Assembly (NCBI RefSeq): GCF_030433435.1
Contig: NZ_JANRHH010000054.1
Coordinates: forward strand, 56,687-119,516
Direction: 5' to 3'
Length of the DNA stretch: 62,830 nucleotides
DNA from: Polycladomyces subterraneus
GTDB lineage: Bacteria > Bacillota > Bacilli > Thermoactinomycetales > JIR-001
The stretch's first letter is position 1; the number at the start of each line of letters is the position of its first letter. The notes under the pieces were generated by a model. That model made no database searches and was not told the DNA's origin. It was given only the letters and a program-made list of their open reading frames with translations. The translations under genes and the position numbers were made by a program. Positions 42,685 to 51,088 of this stretch are shown here, piece by piece.

Positions 42685-43104
42685 TCAAAAACCATGAATG
42701 CGCGCATGATTTCGTTTGCCCAATAACTCCAGCAACAATTTGTACTCCTCCAGCAGCAGCGTCTCGAAAAACTTCATGTCACCTTTCAGTTTCCGATTCT
42801 CTTTTAACAATGTTTCGTATTGCTTCTGTTGGGATTCGATTACTTTTTCCAACTGGTCGATCCGTTCTGTCAGTTGGTTTTGCTCCCGTTCCCATTGGTT
42901 TTGAAATTTTTTCGTTGAGATCCACGACGTCTCTTGGTGGGTGCTTTGAATCTGCTTCCACCGTTCATAACAAGCGCTTGGCGTTTTCCCTATTTTCTCA
43001 GAAGTTTTTTCAAATACCTGTTTTTTTGCCAATCCCACCTTTTGACACAATGTCACCCAATGAATCAACTTTCGGTCCTCTTCTTCACTCCACGAACGGG
43101 ACAA
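42685..43104 (-). CDS. RsfA-like Myb/SANT regulator, diverged copy
   Basis: The N-terminal 55 residues form a Myb/SANT-like DNA-binding unit (RSWSEEEDRKLIHWVTL and ACYERWKQIQ), the middle is a long coiled coil (about 70-120; RIDQLEKVIESQQKQYETLL), and the end is short. This matches the layout of prespore regulators of the RsfA family but is shorter than its neighbour. TTG at 43104 has AAAGAGGTG six bases before it; GTG at 43113 is the alternative. It follows the other rsfA-type gene by 38 bp. Confidence 0.7.
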   Translation of the reverse strand: MSRSWSEEEDRKLIHWVTLCQKVGLAKKQVFEKTSEKIGKTPSACYERWKQIQSTHQETSWISTKKFQNQWEREQNQLTERIDQLEKVIESQQKQYETLLKENRKLKGDMKFFETLLLEEYKLLLELLGKRNHARIHGF

Positions 43105-43142
43105 CGACTGCACCTCTTTCTCGGCTGACTCTCTAACTCAGT

Positions 43143-43736
43143 TTATGAATGGGAGTCGCTGTTCGTATCCACGCTCGTCTTATCCAATAAAGAATCGGCT
43201 TCAGTCGGATCGGCAGGTACGGTCGCCCGTTCTCGCAATTCCGATGCAAGCGGGTCTAACGGACGCAATACCTGCAGCATTTTCAGCAGTTGGTGATATT
43301 GCTCCAGCAAACGGCTCATCGAATCCCCGCCAAAAACGGGTTGAGTGAGTTGTTCCCGCTCCGCCATCAGCCGGGCCAACTCCTGCTCCTGTTCTTTTCT
43401 CTTCCGTTCCAGCTCTTCTACGCGCATACGAGTTCGTTGCCGCTCTTCCTCTTGTTTTTGGAGAAACGAGAGGATGTCTTGAAATCGGAACGACTCCGCG
43501 GATTGTCGTTTTTTCAATTGTTTGGCCACACGCTGCCGCTTGGCTTCCTGAAATGCAGCCGCTTCTTTTCTTCTCAATACCGCGTTCCACCGAAATCCAC
43601 AGGCACCGGGTGTACGACCCAATGTTCCGCCGACTTCAGCGAACGCGTCCAATTGTGAGCCTCCTTCCCGTATACAACGGAGAACCGTGTCTACCAGCAA
43701 ACGATCTTCTTCTTCCGTCCATCGGCGCCCTTTCAT
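43143..43736 (-). CDS. rsfA: RsfA-family prespore-specific transcriptional regulator
   Basis: 197 residues. The N-terminal Myb-like domain reads [19 protein letters not shown] and [14 protein letters not shown], as in Bacillus RsfA, which modulates sigma-F-dependent genes in the forespore. A central coiled coil (about 95-135) and a hydrophilic C-terminus follow. AAAGGAG precedes the ATG. It is the first gene of a pair with a diverged paralogue, close to spore-type YjcZ genes. Confidence 0.85.
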   Translation of the reverse strand: MKGRRWTEEEDRLLVDTVLRCIREGGSQLDAFAEVGGTLGRTPGACGFRWNAVLRRKEAAAFQEAKRQRVAKQLKKRQSAESFRFQDILSFLQKQEEERQRTRMRVEELERKRKEQEQELARLMAEREQLTQPVFGGDSMSRLLEQYHQLLKMLQVLRPLDPLASELRERATVPADPTEADSLLDKTSVDTNSDSHS

Positions 43737-43872
43737 CGTTCTCTCTCCTTTGCCTCATTCTATCTCTAACTTATTGAGAACTCGGGCGGATGGTGCATAC
43801 TGTTTCCTTGCCTTTTAAAAAAAAGTCCGCCCAAAACACGGGGGACTTCATCTGTTGATTCACTAGAGCATT

Positions 43873-43922
43873 TCTGGTGAATACTGTCCAACTTTCAAGT
43901 CAATGAATGGACAGACACACCC
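43873..43922 (+). repeat. Miniature copy of repeat family A
   Basis: Starts TCTGGTGAATACTGTCCA, an exact match to the left end of the copy at 52.3 kb, and after about 18 bp ends GGACAGACACACC, close to that copy's right end TGACCAGACACACC. The whole interior of the element is missing. Confidence 0.65.
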
Positions 43923-43984
43923 AGCTGAAATCGTTACCCCTCCAGTCGGCGATTGAATCACACCCGGTCGGGTGACGAGTGCTC

Positions 43985-44401
43985 TCAAGCGTTTGTACCG
44001 CCTTCATCTGGCGATTCATTTCGGTTCATCAGGTGAAGGGCAGGCAGGGGACAGATACCCAGACCCATCGTCTCCACTTCCTGAGGGGCGAGGATCGACG
44101 GTTTTTCTGGAAGCGTAGACAGACACTGCTGCAACCACGCCAGCACGCGGCTCACATTGACACCGGCCTTCTCAGGGGCAAACGGCGACAAATACCCGAT
44201 CGCGGAGCGGGCAAGCTTGCGAGCGCCGCGAATTTTTCCCCGTTTCAGCTGGTGCATCACCGCAGCCACTTGAATCAGGCCATGATAAAAATCGTTGTGC
44301 CGCTGGGTTTGCCACAGCTCTTCCAGTACTTCGTGTGCCTCCCAATACTCTTCGGCGTGATAATGTGAGAAAAAAGCAAGATACAGCGGATGAAAACCCA
44401 T
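43985..44401 (-). CDS. DUF309 protein
   Basis: 138 residues with the DUF309 signature near the N-terminus: FFSHYHAEEYWEAHEVLEELW followed by HNDFYHGLIQVAAVMHQL (given here in two parts of one helix-turn-helix bundle). The conserved His and Glu residues suggest a metal site; the function is unknown. ATG at 44401 is the family-like start, but the nearest Shine-Dalgarno (AAGGGAG) is about 15 bases away. It begins 11 bp after the nagA stop and is probably cotranscribed. Confidence 0.78.
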   Translation of the reverse strand: MGFHPLYLAFFSHYHAEEYWEAHEVLEELWQTQRHNDFYHGLIQVAAVMHQLKRGKIRGARKLARSAIGYLSPFAPEKAGVNVSRVLAWLQQCLSTLPEKPSILAPQEVETMGLGICPLPALHLMNRNESPDEGGTNA

Positions 44402-44412
44402 GGTGCTTTTCT

Positions 44413-45591
44413 TCACTCCCTTTCCTCCGCGTCGGCGATCAGGCGCCCCTTCACCCATACGCGAAGAACCCTGCAATTTTCGTCCGTCATCACGATATTG
44501 GCCCATTTCCCGGTCTCCAGACTGCCCATCCGATCATCCAATCCCAGTTTTTTCGCCGGTGCGAGGGATCCCATACGAACCGCTTCCCATAGGGGGATAT
44601 GGGCGTAACGCGCCATATTGCGAACCGCTTCGTCCATCGTCAGCAAACTCCCGGCCAATCCGCCGTCCTCCAGTGTCGCTTTCCCCTCTTTGGCATATAC
44701 GGTCAAACCGCCCAGCTCATACCTGCCATCCGGGAGCCCTACGGCACGAATGCCGTCGGAGATAAGCAACAGACTGTCCTTTTCCTTCACCTTGGCCAAC
44801 AAGCGAATCACTGCGGGATGAACATGAAAACCGTCAGCGATCACTTCTGTTGTCAAGCGGTCATCCGTCAAAACCGCTCCGACTGTCCCCGGTTGACGGT
44901 GGTGAAGAACGGTCATGGCATTAAAACAGTGTGTGGCATGCGTCACACCGGCAGTGATGGCTTCCTGCATCTCCTCATATGTCGCACCTGTATGACCGGC
45001 AGAAACTACCACACCGCGGTCGACAAAACGCCGAATCAATTCCAGTGCTCCCGGACGTTCCGGGGCCAGTGTCACCCATCGCAGCCATCCGTCAGAGGCA
45101 TTCCACGCCCATTCGGCATCCTCTGGTCGGGGATCGGAGATATACGCCGGGTTTTGCGCACCGCGATGACGTGGACAAATCCACGGCCCTTCCAGATGGA
45201 CCCCCAATACTTCCGCCCCTTCTCGCATCCGTGGAGCTTCTGCAGCCACATTAGCCAACGCCTTCTCCAGACGCGGGCGATCCATTGTCATGGTCGTCGC
45301 CAAAAAGCCGGTAACCCCGTATCGTGCCAATGTTTTCGCCATGGTGCGAAGCGATGATGGCGTTCCGTCCATCACATCCGCCCCACCCGCACCATGAACA
45401 TGTACATCAATCAAACCAGGCCAGATAAACCCGGTCGTTTTCTGCACAAACCCTCGTTTCCCATACTCCTCCAAATACGGGCCTACATAAAGAATCCGTT
45501 CCCCTTGAAAGACCACCATTCCGTCATCCAAGATTCCATCTGCCAGCACCACGCGACCGCATATGGCGGTCCACTCGCTCGAAGGCAACAT
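44413..45591 (-). CDS. nagA: N-acetylglucosamine-6-phosphate deacetylase
   Basis: An amidohydrolase of 392 residues with the metal-site segments GLIDVHVHGAGG, GVHLEGPWIC, SAGHTGATYEE and HCFNAMTVLHH. The catalytic aspartate lies in LISDGIRAVG, where most NagA proteins have SDAM. It converts GlcNAc-6-P to GlcN-6-P during recycling of wall sugars. GAGGTGAGGG precedes the ATG. nagB is not in the window. An inverted repeat CTCAGC/GCTGAG (45636-45654) lies in its leader. Together with nagZ it suggests cell-wall sugar salvage. Confidence 0.93.
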   Translation of the reverse strand: MLPSSEWTAICGRVVLADGILDDGMVVFQGERILYVGPYLEEYGKRGFVQKTTGFIWPGLIDVHVHGAGGADVMDGTPSSLRTMAKTLARYGVTGFLATTMTMDRPRLEKALANVAAEAPRMREGAEVLGVHLEGPWICPRHRGAQNPAYISDPRPEDAEWAWNASDGWLRWVTLAPERPGALELIRRFVDRGVVVSAGHTGATYEEMQEAITAGVTHATHCFNAMTVLHHRQPGTVGAVLTDDRLTTEVIADGFHVHPAVIRLLAKVKEKDSLLLISDGIRAVGLPDGRYELGGLTVYAKEGKATLEDGGLAGSLLTMDEAVRNMARYAHIPLWEAVRMGSLAPAKKLGLDDRMGSLETGKWANIVMTDENCRVLRVWVKGRLIADAEERE

Positions 45592-45681
45592 TCCCTCACC
45601 TCACCCGTGCCCGTAGGGTGCACATGGTTTTCTCTCAGCTTAACCCGCTGAGGATACCTCGTCAACCGACCTTCTATAACG

Positions 45682-45784
45682 GATAAAAAGAAAAGCCCGC
45701 CGGGCGGGCAGGCAAAAGGGGTTCCATGCACATTCCATCAAAAGGGAAGGATAAAAGGCTTAATTGATATTGATTCTCAATATC
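45682..45784 (-). ncRNA. Candidate Fur-controlled small RNA
   Basis: Minus strand: -35 TTGACC (45814-45819), 17 bp, -10 TATTCT (45791-45796). The transcript would start near 45784 inside a Fur-box-like palindrome, whose inner part GATATTGA/TCAATATC makes a 5' hairpin. A C-rich unpaired stretch follows (CCTTCCC, AACCCC), then a terminator (GCCCGC/GCGGGC and TTTTCTTTTT). Length is about 100 nt with no credible ORF. The plan is that of Fur-repressed iron-sparing sRNAs such as FsrA; I claim the plan, not homology. Confidence 0.5.
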
Positions 45785-45788
45785 AATT
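45762..45788. promoter_or_regulatory. Fur-box-like perfect palindrome
   Basis: Arms AATTGATATTGA and TCAATATCAATT are exact reverse complements separated by TTC. It resembles classical iron boxes (GATAATGATTCTCATTATC type). It covers the start site of the minus-strand promoter given above. On the plus strand TTGATA and TATAGA 18 bp apart also flank it, so a plus-strand promoter is possible. Confidence 0.6.
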
Positions 45789-45830
45789 ATAGAATACCTG
45801 ATTTTGTCGGATCGGTCAATACCCACTCAC

Positions 45831-46009
45831 AAAGAAAAAGACCAGGAGATTCCTGGCCACATGAAAGAGGGTCAAGATTAGGAGTTAAGAAGCGTGGTAG
45901 CTTGAAGCTACGGGCTGTTGCCAGCCTGATCCCATGAGTGGGTGTCATGGGATCTATGCACCGATGACCGGCACGATTGAGCAAGGAAGATGAACATCGT
46001 TCACCTTCG
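45831..46009 (-). ncRNA. Candidate structured non-coding RNA, about 180 nt
   Basis: Minus strand: TCGACA (46039-46044), 17 bp, TACAAT (46016-46021). From the expected start near 46009 five hairpins follow: GAAGGTGAAC/GTTCATCTTC (loop GAT, at the very 5' end), a weaker one around CCG/CGG, GATCCCATGA/TCATGGGATC, GGCTG/CAGCC with a GCAA tetraloop, and GTAGC/GCTAC. The end is a terminator: CCAGGA/TCCTGG then TCTTTTTCTTT. The only ORF begins within the -10 box. Not recognised as a known RNA family; an IS110-type end is a weak alternative. Confidence 0.55.
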
Positions 46010-46082
46010 TTGGACATTGTACCATTATTCCCGAATTTTGTCGATATTTGCTTGAATTTTTCTTGACGAAAAGCATATTCGG

Positions 46083-46826
46083 CTAAGAGCGAACCCTTTT
46101 ACGAAAGAACGGAAACATCTGGAACGAAAATGCACGTTTCTTTTCCTGCGAACGTTTCACGACGCGAAACAGGGAACGGATCTCTTTGTTTCTCGGGTCG
46201 GCTTCGACTGCCAACCGAAGGTGTTCTACGGCTTGATGAAATTCCCCCACTTGCATCAACACTTTGGCACAACGCTGGTGCAAAAGCGTGTCCCCTTCGT
46301 GATACCAGTTGGCGATTTCCAAATGCAACAGCGCCTGCCGCCGTCGGCCTGTCCCGGCATACACTTCTGCCAGCAGGGCGTGTCCTAGGCCGTCACGCGG
46401 GTTCAACTCCAAACCGCGCAGCAAATGCGATTCGGCCATTTGCAACGCCCCATCCGTTGCGAGCAGATACCGGGCGTATTCACGGTAGGCCGGGCTGAAA
46501 TCGGGATGTTCCTGCAGGAGTTTGCGGTACATCTCTCCGGCTTCTTCCATTTTCTCCAACCGTTCGAAAATCATGGCAAGAAGCAAATATCCTTCGGCTG
46601 ATTGCGGCATCTGTTGAAGCGCTTTTTCCACCGTTTCTTTCGCCGCTTCATAATGGCGCTTCCGGTACTCCAACCAAGCCAATTCCAGATAGTGAGAGGC
46701 TTGCGGATCCGATGCGATGCGGCGCATCAAACGCGCGCGGGAACGACGGTAATCAAGGGAACCCAAGAGCTTGTCCGAAGGCTGAAAAGACCAATCGGAC
46801 CCCAGAGCCGTGCCGGAGCCTGCCAT
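46083..46826 (-). CDS. TPR-repeat protein
   Basis: 247 residues with about five tetratricopeptide repeats from residue 45 on (for example YLELAWLEYRKRHYEAAKET, AEGYLLLAMIFERLEKMEEA and LLHQRCAKVLMQVGEFHQAV), and a basic C-terminus (FFRKRVRS). No signal peptide or catalytic domain; it should be a soluble scaffold. ATG at 46826 has GAGGAGGAA upstream; the frame is open for 60 more codons without a better start. The partner is unknown. Downstream lies the interval with the two RNA candidates. Confidence 0.8.
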   Translation of the reverse strand: MAGSGTALGSDWSFQPSDKLLGSLDYRRSRARLMRRIASDPQASHYLELAWLEYRKRHYEAAKETVEKALQQMPQSAEGYLLLAMIFERLEKMEEAGEMYRKLLQEHPDFSPAYREYARYLLATDGALQMAESHLLRGLELNPRDGLGHALLAEVYAGTGRRRQALLHLEIANWYHEGDTLLHQRCAKVLMQVGEFHQAVEHLRLAVEADPRNKEIRSLFRVVKRSQEKKRAFSFQMFPFFRKRVRS

Positions 46827-47011
46827 CAAAGATTCCTCCTCTTCCCTTTTTCTGCTCGATCCGAAGCATTTCACACCTATGCGATCACAACCGTGCCACG
46901 GAATAACGCTTTGATTGTATCGCATTCGACAAATCTTGTCACGGTTTTTCGACAAATTTTTCACGAAAAAAAGCGGGATTTTTCTCTCCCGCTCATTTTT
47001 TCCCATATGAT

Positions 47012-47536
47012 TTACGTTGCGGATGATACGTTGGTGATGTGCTTCTGCATCCGCACCCGCGTGATGTAGTCCGTCTCGTAATATTCCAGTTCATCACGAA
47101 GCTGCTCAAAGATTTTGGAGAGTGACAACACGAGTTGGCGAAGCGACTTCGCCGGTTTCCGGCGGAACGAAATCGCGTCCATGCTGGTGTAGCAGTACCG
47201 TCCGTCCTCTTCGTACACCTCGTTCCGGGGATAGTAGAAATTGTACACGCATGTGTGCACAATTTCGCTGAGGACTTTTTCCGCGAAATCCTGATTAAAC
47301 TTGGCACGACGGAGAACGAGGCTGACCTTCTCATAACCGATTTCGCAGGCCACGCTCAGGTGCCGAAGATCACTCAGAAATTCCCGGTAATATTCCTCCA
47401 TCCCCTCTCGATCATCGGTCTCTTCCAATAGCTGCGGAACACTGGTGTAGTTCAGAAAGGACTCCAACATCGTCTTGGCTTCTTTCAGTTTTTCGCGAGT
47501 CAACACACACAACTCTTTGGTCTGCTCGGCAGGCAT
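47012..47536 (-). CDS. ypuI: YpuI-like protein (DUF3907)
   Basis: 174 residues matching the DUF3907 layout: a helical N-terminus ending in LNYTSVPQLLEE, EYYREFLSDLRHL, and the conserved end with FYYPRNEVYEEDGRYCYTS, ISFRRKPAKSLRQ and ELEYYETDY. The role is unknown; the Bacillus gene lies with division-time genes. ATG at 47536 fits the family start but has its GGGGG about 13 bases away; ATG at 47566 is in frame. It is divergent from the MFS gene. Confidence 0.78.
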   Translation of the reverse strand: MPAEQTKELCVLTREKLKEAKTMLESFLNYTSVPQLLEETDDREGMEEYYREFLSDLRHLSVACEIGYEKVSLVLRRAKFNQDFAEKVLSEIVHTCVYNFYYPRNEVYEEDGRYCYTSMDAISFRRKPAKSLRQLVLSLSKIFEQLRDELEYYETDYITRVRMQKHITNVSSAT

Positions 47537-47788
47537 GCGGTTGCGAGTACCCCCTTGAAGAATCATACATATCGTTGGCTTCATCGATAAGTATAACATG
47601 TTTGGGGGGACTACAGACAGCGGAATCAATCACCAGAAGGTTTATCCCCAACAGCGACGCCCGTACGCAAGCCAAGGTCAGGACTGAACTGAAATGTCAT
47701 TTTTCAAATATTGTCAATATATGCTTCAAAATTGATACAATGGATAGGAAAATAGGGTGATCCCATCTTTGATGAGAAGGAGCCAACC

Positions 47789-49051
47789 ATGAAAGGCCAT
47801 CTGTTCTCGCCGCTAAAAGTCCGTCCGTTCCGCCTGCTGATGACCGGTCAAATTTTTTCCGATCTGGGCAATTGGCTGGATTTCATCGCATTGAATGCCA
47901 TTTTGGTGTTTCAGTGGAAAACGGGTCCGGGTGAAATGGGGATTTTTCTCGTCGTCTTCGGGTTGCCGTGGATCGTTTGTGGACCGCTCCTGGCAGTTTG
48001 GAGCGATCGTTACCCTCGCAAGACGATCATGATCTGCTGTGACATTGCCCGGGTGCTGCTCGTATTGGGACTATATTGGGTGGACAACTATTCCCTACTC
48101 CTGTTGCTCGTCTTTTTGAAGGGCACTTGCGGCGCGATGTTCGATCCTGCACGTCAAGGGGTGATCCGCAGCACCGTCCCAACACATCTGCTGAAACAAG
48201 CCAACGCACTCAGTCAGACGGTGCTGACTGCCACCAAAGTGCTCGGCCCATCACTGGGAGCGACACTTTTGATGATGACATCCCCGCAGACGGCCTTTCT
48301 CGTGGAAGCGGTCGGCTTTGCGCTATCCGCTTGTTTTTTGATGTTTTTACCGAAAACAAGACAGGTGGTAGTGGAAGAACGGAACACCCAGCCCTTTTGG
48401 TTGGAATTTCGCGAGGGAATCGGTCACATCGGGACGCGCCCCGTTCTCCTATTCGGTCTGATCTGTTCTTCCATCGCCATGTGGATGATCTTTTTGATTG
48501 AGGGCTTGGGTTCCGTTTGGACCCGCGTGATGGGCATGCCTTCCACCGCCTACGGCACGCTGGTGGCCGTGATCGGTTGCGGCAACGTGATCGGTTCGCT
48601 CGTGGTGGGAGCATGGCGAAAAGCACCGCCGCATCCGTTGGGGTTGATCCTAGGATCCCATGTGGTGTTCGGGCTATTGACAATGGTCAGCGGGCTGGGA
48701 AGCTTGGGATGGATGCCGCAGAATTTGGTCCTGTATGCCTGTGTGTGGGGAATGGTCGGTTTTGCTAACCCATTTTCCACGGTTTCCTTCAGTACCCTGT
48801 TGCAGACCGAAACCCCGGAACACTTGATGGGACGGGTGAGTAGTGTCGTCACCGCCGTACAAAACGCCGCCATCCTGATCGCCCCGTTGATCGGCGCTTG
48901 GCTGGCCGAGTGGATCGGGGTGAGCCGGGTGTTTATCGTCTCTGGTGCCGGATTGATCCTTTACGCTATGATCATGAGTATCCGCCTGCCCCGGTTGTTG
49001 CGCTCGACGAAGACAGTTCCTGCCGAACGGCAACATTCATTGCCGATGTGA
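47789..49051 (+). CDS. 12-helix MFS transporter (DHA3-like exporter)
   Basis: 420 residues, about 12 membrane helices. It starts with the DHA3-type RLLMTGQIFSDLGNWLDFIA and has the loop 2-3 motif AVWSDRYPRKTIMI and MFDPARQGVIRSTVP, as in macrolide/enterobactin-type exporters. Likely role is efflux; the substrate is unknown. AAGGAG precedes the ATG. A possible promoter lies about 60 bp upstream (TTGTCA and TACAAT, but 19 bp apart). No regulator is adjacent; ypuI is divergent. Confidence 0.85.
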   Translation: MKGHLFSPLKVRPFRLLMTGQIFSDLGNWLDFIALNAILVFQWKTGPGEMGIFLVVFGLPWIVCGPLLAVWSDRYPRKTIMICCDIARVLLVLGLYWVDNYSLLLLLVFLKGTCGAMFDPARQGVIRSTVPTHLLKQANALSQTVLTATKVLGPSLGATLLMMTSPQTAFLVEAVGFALSACFLMFLPKTRQVVVEERNTQPFWLEFREGIGHIGTRPVLLFGLICSSIAMWMIFLIEGLGSVWTRVMGMPSTAYGTLVAVIGCGNVIGSLVVGAWRKAPPHPLGLILGSHVVFGLLTMVSGLGSLGWMPQNLVLYACVWGMVGFANPFSTVSFSTLLQTETPEHLMGRVSSVVTAVQNAAILIAPLIGAWLAEWIGVSRVFIVSGAGLILYAMIMSIRLPRLLRSTKTVPAERQHSLPM

Positions 49052-49052
49052 T

Positions 49053-49192
49053 GGCCTCGAACAATCTCAGGCATTGGAAGCCTACCGGCAACAGCGGTAT
49101 GACAAGCTGACCAAATCTTGACCGAGAAAAGAGATAAGCTGCAGGCATTTATCGAGCAGAAACAGCAGGAGATGCAAAAGAAATACGAATGA
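49053..49192 (+). pseudogene. Frameshifted C-terminal coding remnant
   Basis: One frame reads LEQSQALEAYRQQRYDKLTK and then stops at 49119-49121; the next frame continues LTEKRDKLQAFIEQKQQEMQ up to a stop at 49190-49192. Joined by a one-base change at AAATCTTG they give a continuous charged helix of about 45 residues. No start or ribosome binding site is seen. It looks like the end of a lost gene; the family is not recognised. Confidence 0.35.
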
Positions 49193-49209
49193 ACACAACA
49201 ACGCGCCCC

Positions 49210-49386
49210 TTAATGATAAGGGGCGCTATGGTGATACTCGATCGTGCGAGCGATGATTTCATTCAGGTCTTCCGGGCCGATGGAAGACACGTCTCCACGG
49301 ATGACGATGTGGGAGTTCAGTTCCTCTTCCTTCAACAGATCGTAAAGATCGGGGGAAACAGTCAGTACTAGCGTGGACAACTTCAT
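49210..49386 (-). CDS. Small protein of unknown function
   Basis: 58 residues, not recognised: KLSTLVLTVSPDLYDLLKEE, then HIVIRGDVSSIG and LNEIIARTIEYHH. The strand-helix pattern is that of a compact soluble domain. GGTGG stands five bases before the ATG at 49386; GTG at 49395 with GAGGTG is an alternative. A hairpin of GCGCCCCTT and AAGGGGCGC follows the stop (49204-49228), with few T after it. Confidence 0.5.
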   Translation of the reverse strand: MKLSTLVLTVSPDLYDLLKEEELNSHIVIRGDVSSIGPEDLNEIIARTIEYHHSAPYH

Positions 49387-49570
49387 CGCTTCCACCGGAA
49401 TCACCTCTTCGGTGTTCGTTGATGTGCTGACTGTTAACCATTCCTTAATTTATTATGAACCGAGCCACGACGTGTTGCAACCTTGAGCCACCCAATTTTA
49501 TCAGGGAAAAATCAAGGAAAAGTTATTGAATTCGGAGTAACCTCAATCGACCCGGACACAAATTGCAACT

Positions 49571-49987
49571 TCAGCGTACCAACAGGGCATGATCCACCTT
49601 GATGCAACGGTCCATCACGACAGTCATCCCGTGTTTTTTGGCATAATCAGCCGCTTCCTCATTCACAATCCCCTGTTGCAGCCACAGCACTTTAGCCCCC
49701 GCTTTCACCGCTTCCTCGGCAACTGGCATCACATGCTCACTGCGGCGGAACACGTCGACGATATCGATCGGCTCGTCGATCTCCAACAGCGAAGCATATG
49801 GCTTTTCTCCCAACACCGGGCCGGACAGATTGGGATTGACGGGAAAAATCCGGTAACCGGCATCCTGCATGGCTTTGGCGATCATATAGCTGGTTCGCTC
49901 CGGATTGTCGGACAAACCGACGACGGCGATGTTTCGGGCTGACGACAAAATTTCGCGCCGCTCGGCATCACTCGGATTTTGATGCAT
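49571..49987 (-). CDS. CoA-binding domain protein (YccU-like)
   Basis: 138 residues forming a single CoA_binding_2 Rossmann domain: NIAVVGLSDNPERTSYMIAK at the start, the turn YRIFPVNPNLSGPVLGEKPY in the middle, DIVDVFRRSEHVMPVAEEAV and a final VMDRCIKVDH. Members bind CoA or related nucleotides; their role is unknown. AAAGGAG stands eight bases before ATG 49987. Alone on its transcript as far as can be seen. Confidence 0.82.
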   Translation of the reverse strand: MHQNPSDAERREILSSARNIAVVGLSDNPERTSYMIAKAMQDAGYRIFPVNPNLSGPVLGEKPYASLLEIDEPIDIVDVFRRSEHVMPVAEEAVKAGAKVLWLQQGIVNEEAADYAKKHGMTVVMDRCIKVDHALLVR

Positions 49988-50118
49988 CACAACCGCTCCT
50001 TTACAAAGGTCTTGTCTGGTAATTCAAACGATTTGATCTGGATTCACCACTACTATACCGCAGGAGCAGACAAAAAACACCCGCTTCGATCTTAGACACT
50101 CCAATGCCCACATCTGTA

Positions 50119-50205
50119 TCAATTTCTGGATGGAATATTTTTCTGTATTTTCAACAACGAAAATCCCAGGAATAATAGAAGTAAGGACAATGATTCCGCT
50201 TCCAT
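50119..50205 (-). CDS. Possible 28-residue membrane peptide
   Basis: ATG at 50205 is preceded by GGAGG and AAGGGG. It encodes MEAESLSLLLLFLGFSLLKI plus a short polar tail, that is one membrane helix. The interval 49988-50368 has no other gene. Size and lack of a comparison make it tentative. Confidence 0.3.
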   Translation of the reverse strand: MEAESLSLLLLFLGFSLLKIQKNIPSRN

Positions 50206-50368
50206 TGTCCCCTTCACCTCCCCACCTGAGGAGCTGTGGATTGATCGTTGACTTTCATCACCGAGCGAGACGTGCCCATCCCTTGTGCGGTGTGAAGCGA
50301 TTGATCCCATAGCTCCTTTTTTTAACCACTCCCATAAGATACTTGTATCTTGTATTTTCGGTCTTCTA

Positions 50369-51088
50369 TCATTCCTCCAGCTTCGGCCACGGTGGCTGGG
50401 GCATGTTTCGTTCCCGGATCCGGTGGATTTCAGGCCCGAGGTCATATTCCACCCGATATTGCTCAAAGCTCCATATACCGTCCTGCCATTCGGCGGCCGT
50501 GAAGCAGGCGATCGGCCGTCCGTCCCGGGGGATGGAAACGTTGGAAACGTTCAACGCGACCTGCTCTCCCAATAACGTTACAGACGGCTGATGCCAATGA
50601 CCCACAGCGATGACGCGTGCTCCCGTCTCACCGTAATATTTTTCGCCTTCCGCTCTTAACAGATCTGGACGAGGCAACGGTCGGTGCGTGGATGCCGGAG
50701 AAGCGTGGCATACCAACAAGGCTTGACCGGGAGCGGGATCAAATGTGAGCGTCACTGGCAACGAGCGGAGGAAGTCCAGCCGTTCTTCACCCAACCATTT
50801 TTGATTCCACTCTACATGGGCACGAAACCGTTCCAACCGCACCGGATCGGAACTGGCTTCCATCTCGATCGGAAGCAGTCCCGTTACCATATCGTCGCAA
50901 TTACCGCGCACCATCTTGACGTTTTCCGCCCGTAAGATATCCACCACTTCCTCCGGGGAAGGACCCAGAAAGACCATATCCCCTGCACACGCCACGGCAT
51001 CAAACGGTCCCCGTTCCCGAATCTCCCGTAACACCGCCTTCAGGGCTGTTACATTTCCATGAACGTCAGAAAACAAGGCGATTCGCAT
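50369..51088 (-). CDS. Metallophosphoesterase (YfcE/DiaA-type fold)
   Basis: 239 residues with calcineurin-like metal motifs in order: LFSDVHGN at the N-terminus, AGDMVFLGPSP, RGNCDDM, LLVCHASP and AVGHWHQP. Such enzymes hydrolyse phosphodiesters or phosphomonoesters in the cytosol; the substrate is not predictable. Its start overlaps the acetyltransferase gene by 23 bp, so it is the third gene of a tightly packed operon. Confidence 0.87.
   Translation of the reverse strand: MRIALFSDVHGNVTALKAVLREIRERGPFDAVACAGDMVFLGPSPEEVVDILRAENVKMVRGNCDDMVTGLLPIEMEASSDPVRLERFRAHVEWNQKWLGEERLDFLRSLPVTLTFDPAPGQALLVCHASPASTHRPLPRPDLLRAEGEKYYGETGARVIAVGHWHQPSVTLLGEQVALNVSNVSIPRDGRPIACFTAAEWQDGIWSFEQYRVEYDLGPEIHRIRERNMPQPPWPKLEE

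Noticed and set aside
45787-46017. 76-codon minus-strand ORF over the structured RNA
   Set aside because: Its ATG lies in the -10 box of the promoter, it has no ribosome binding site, and it runs through hairpins and a terminator.
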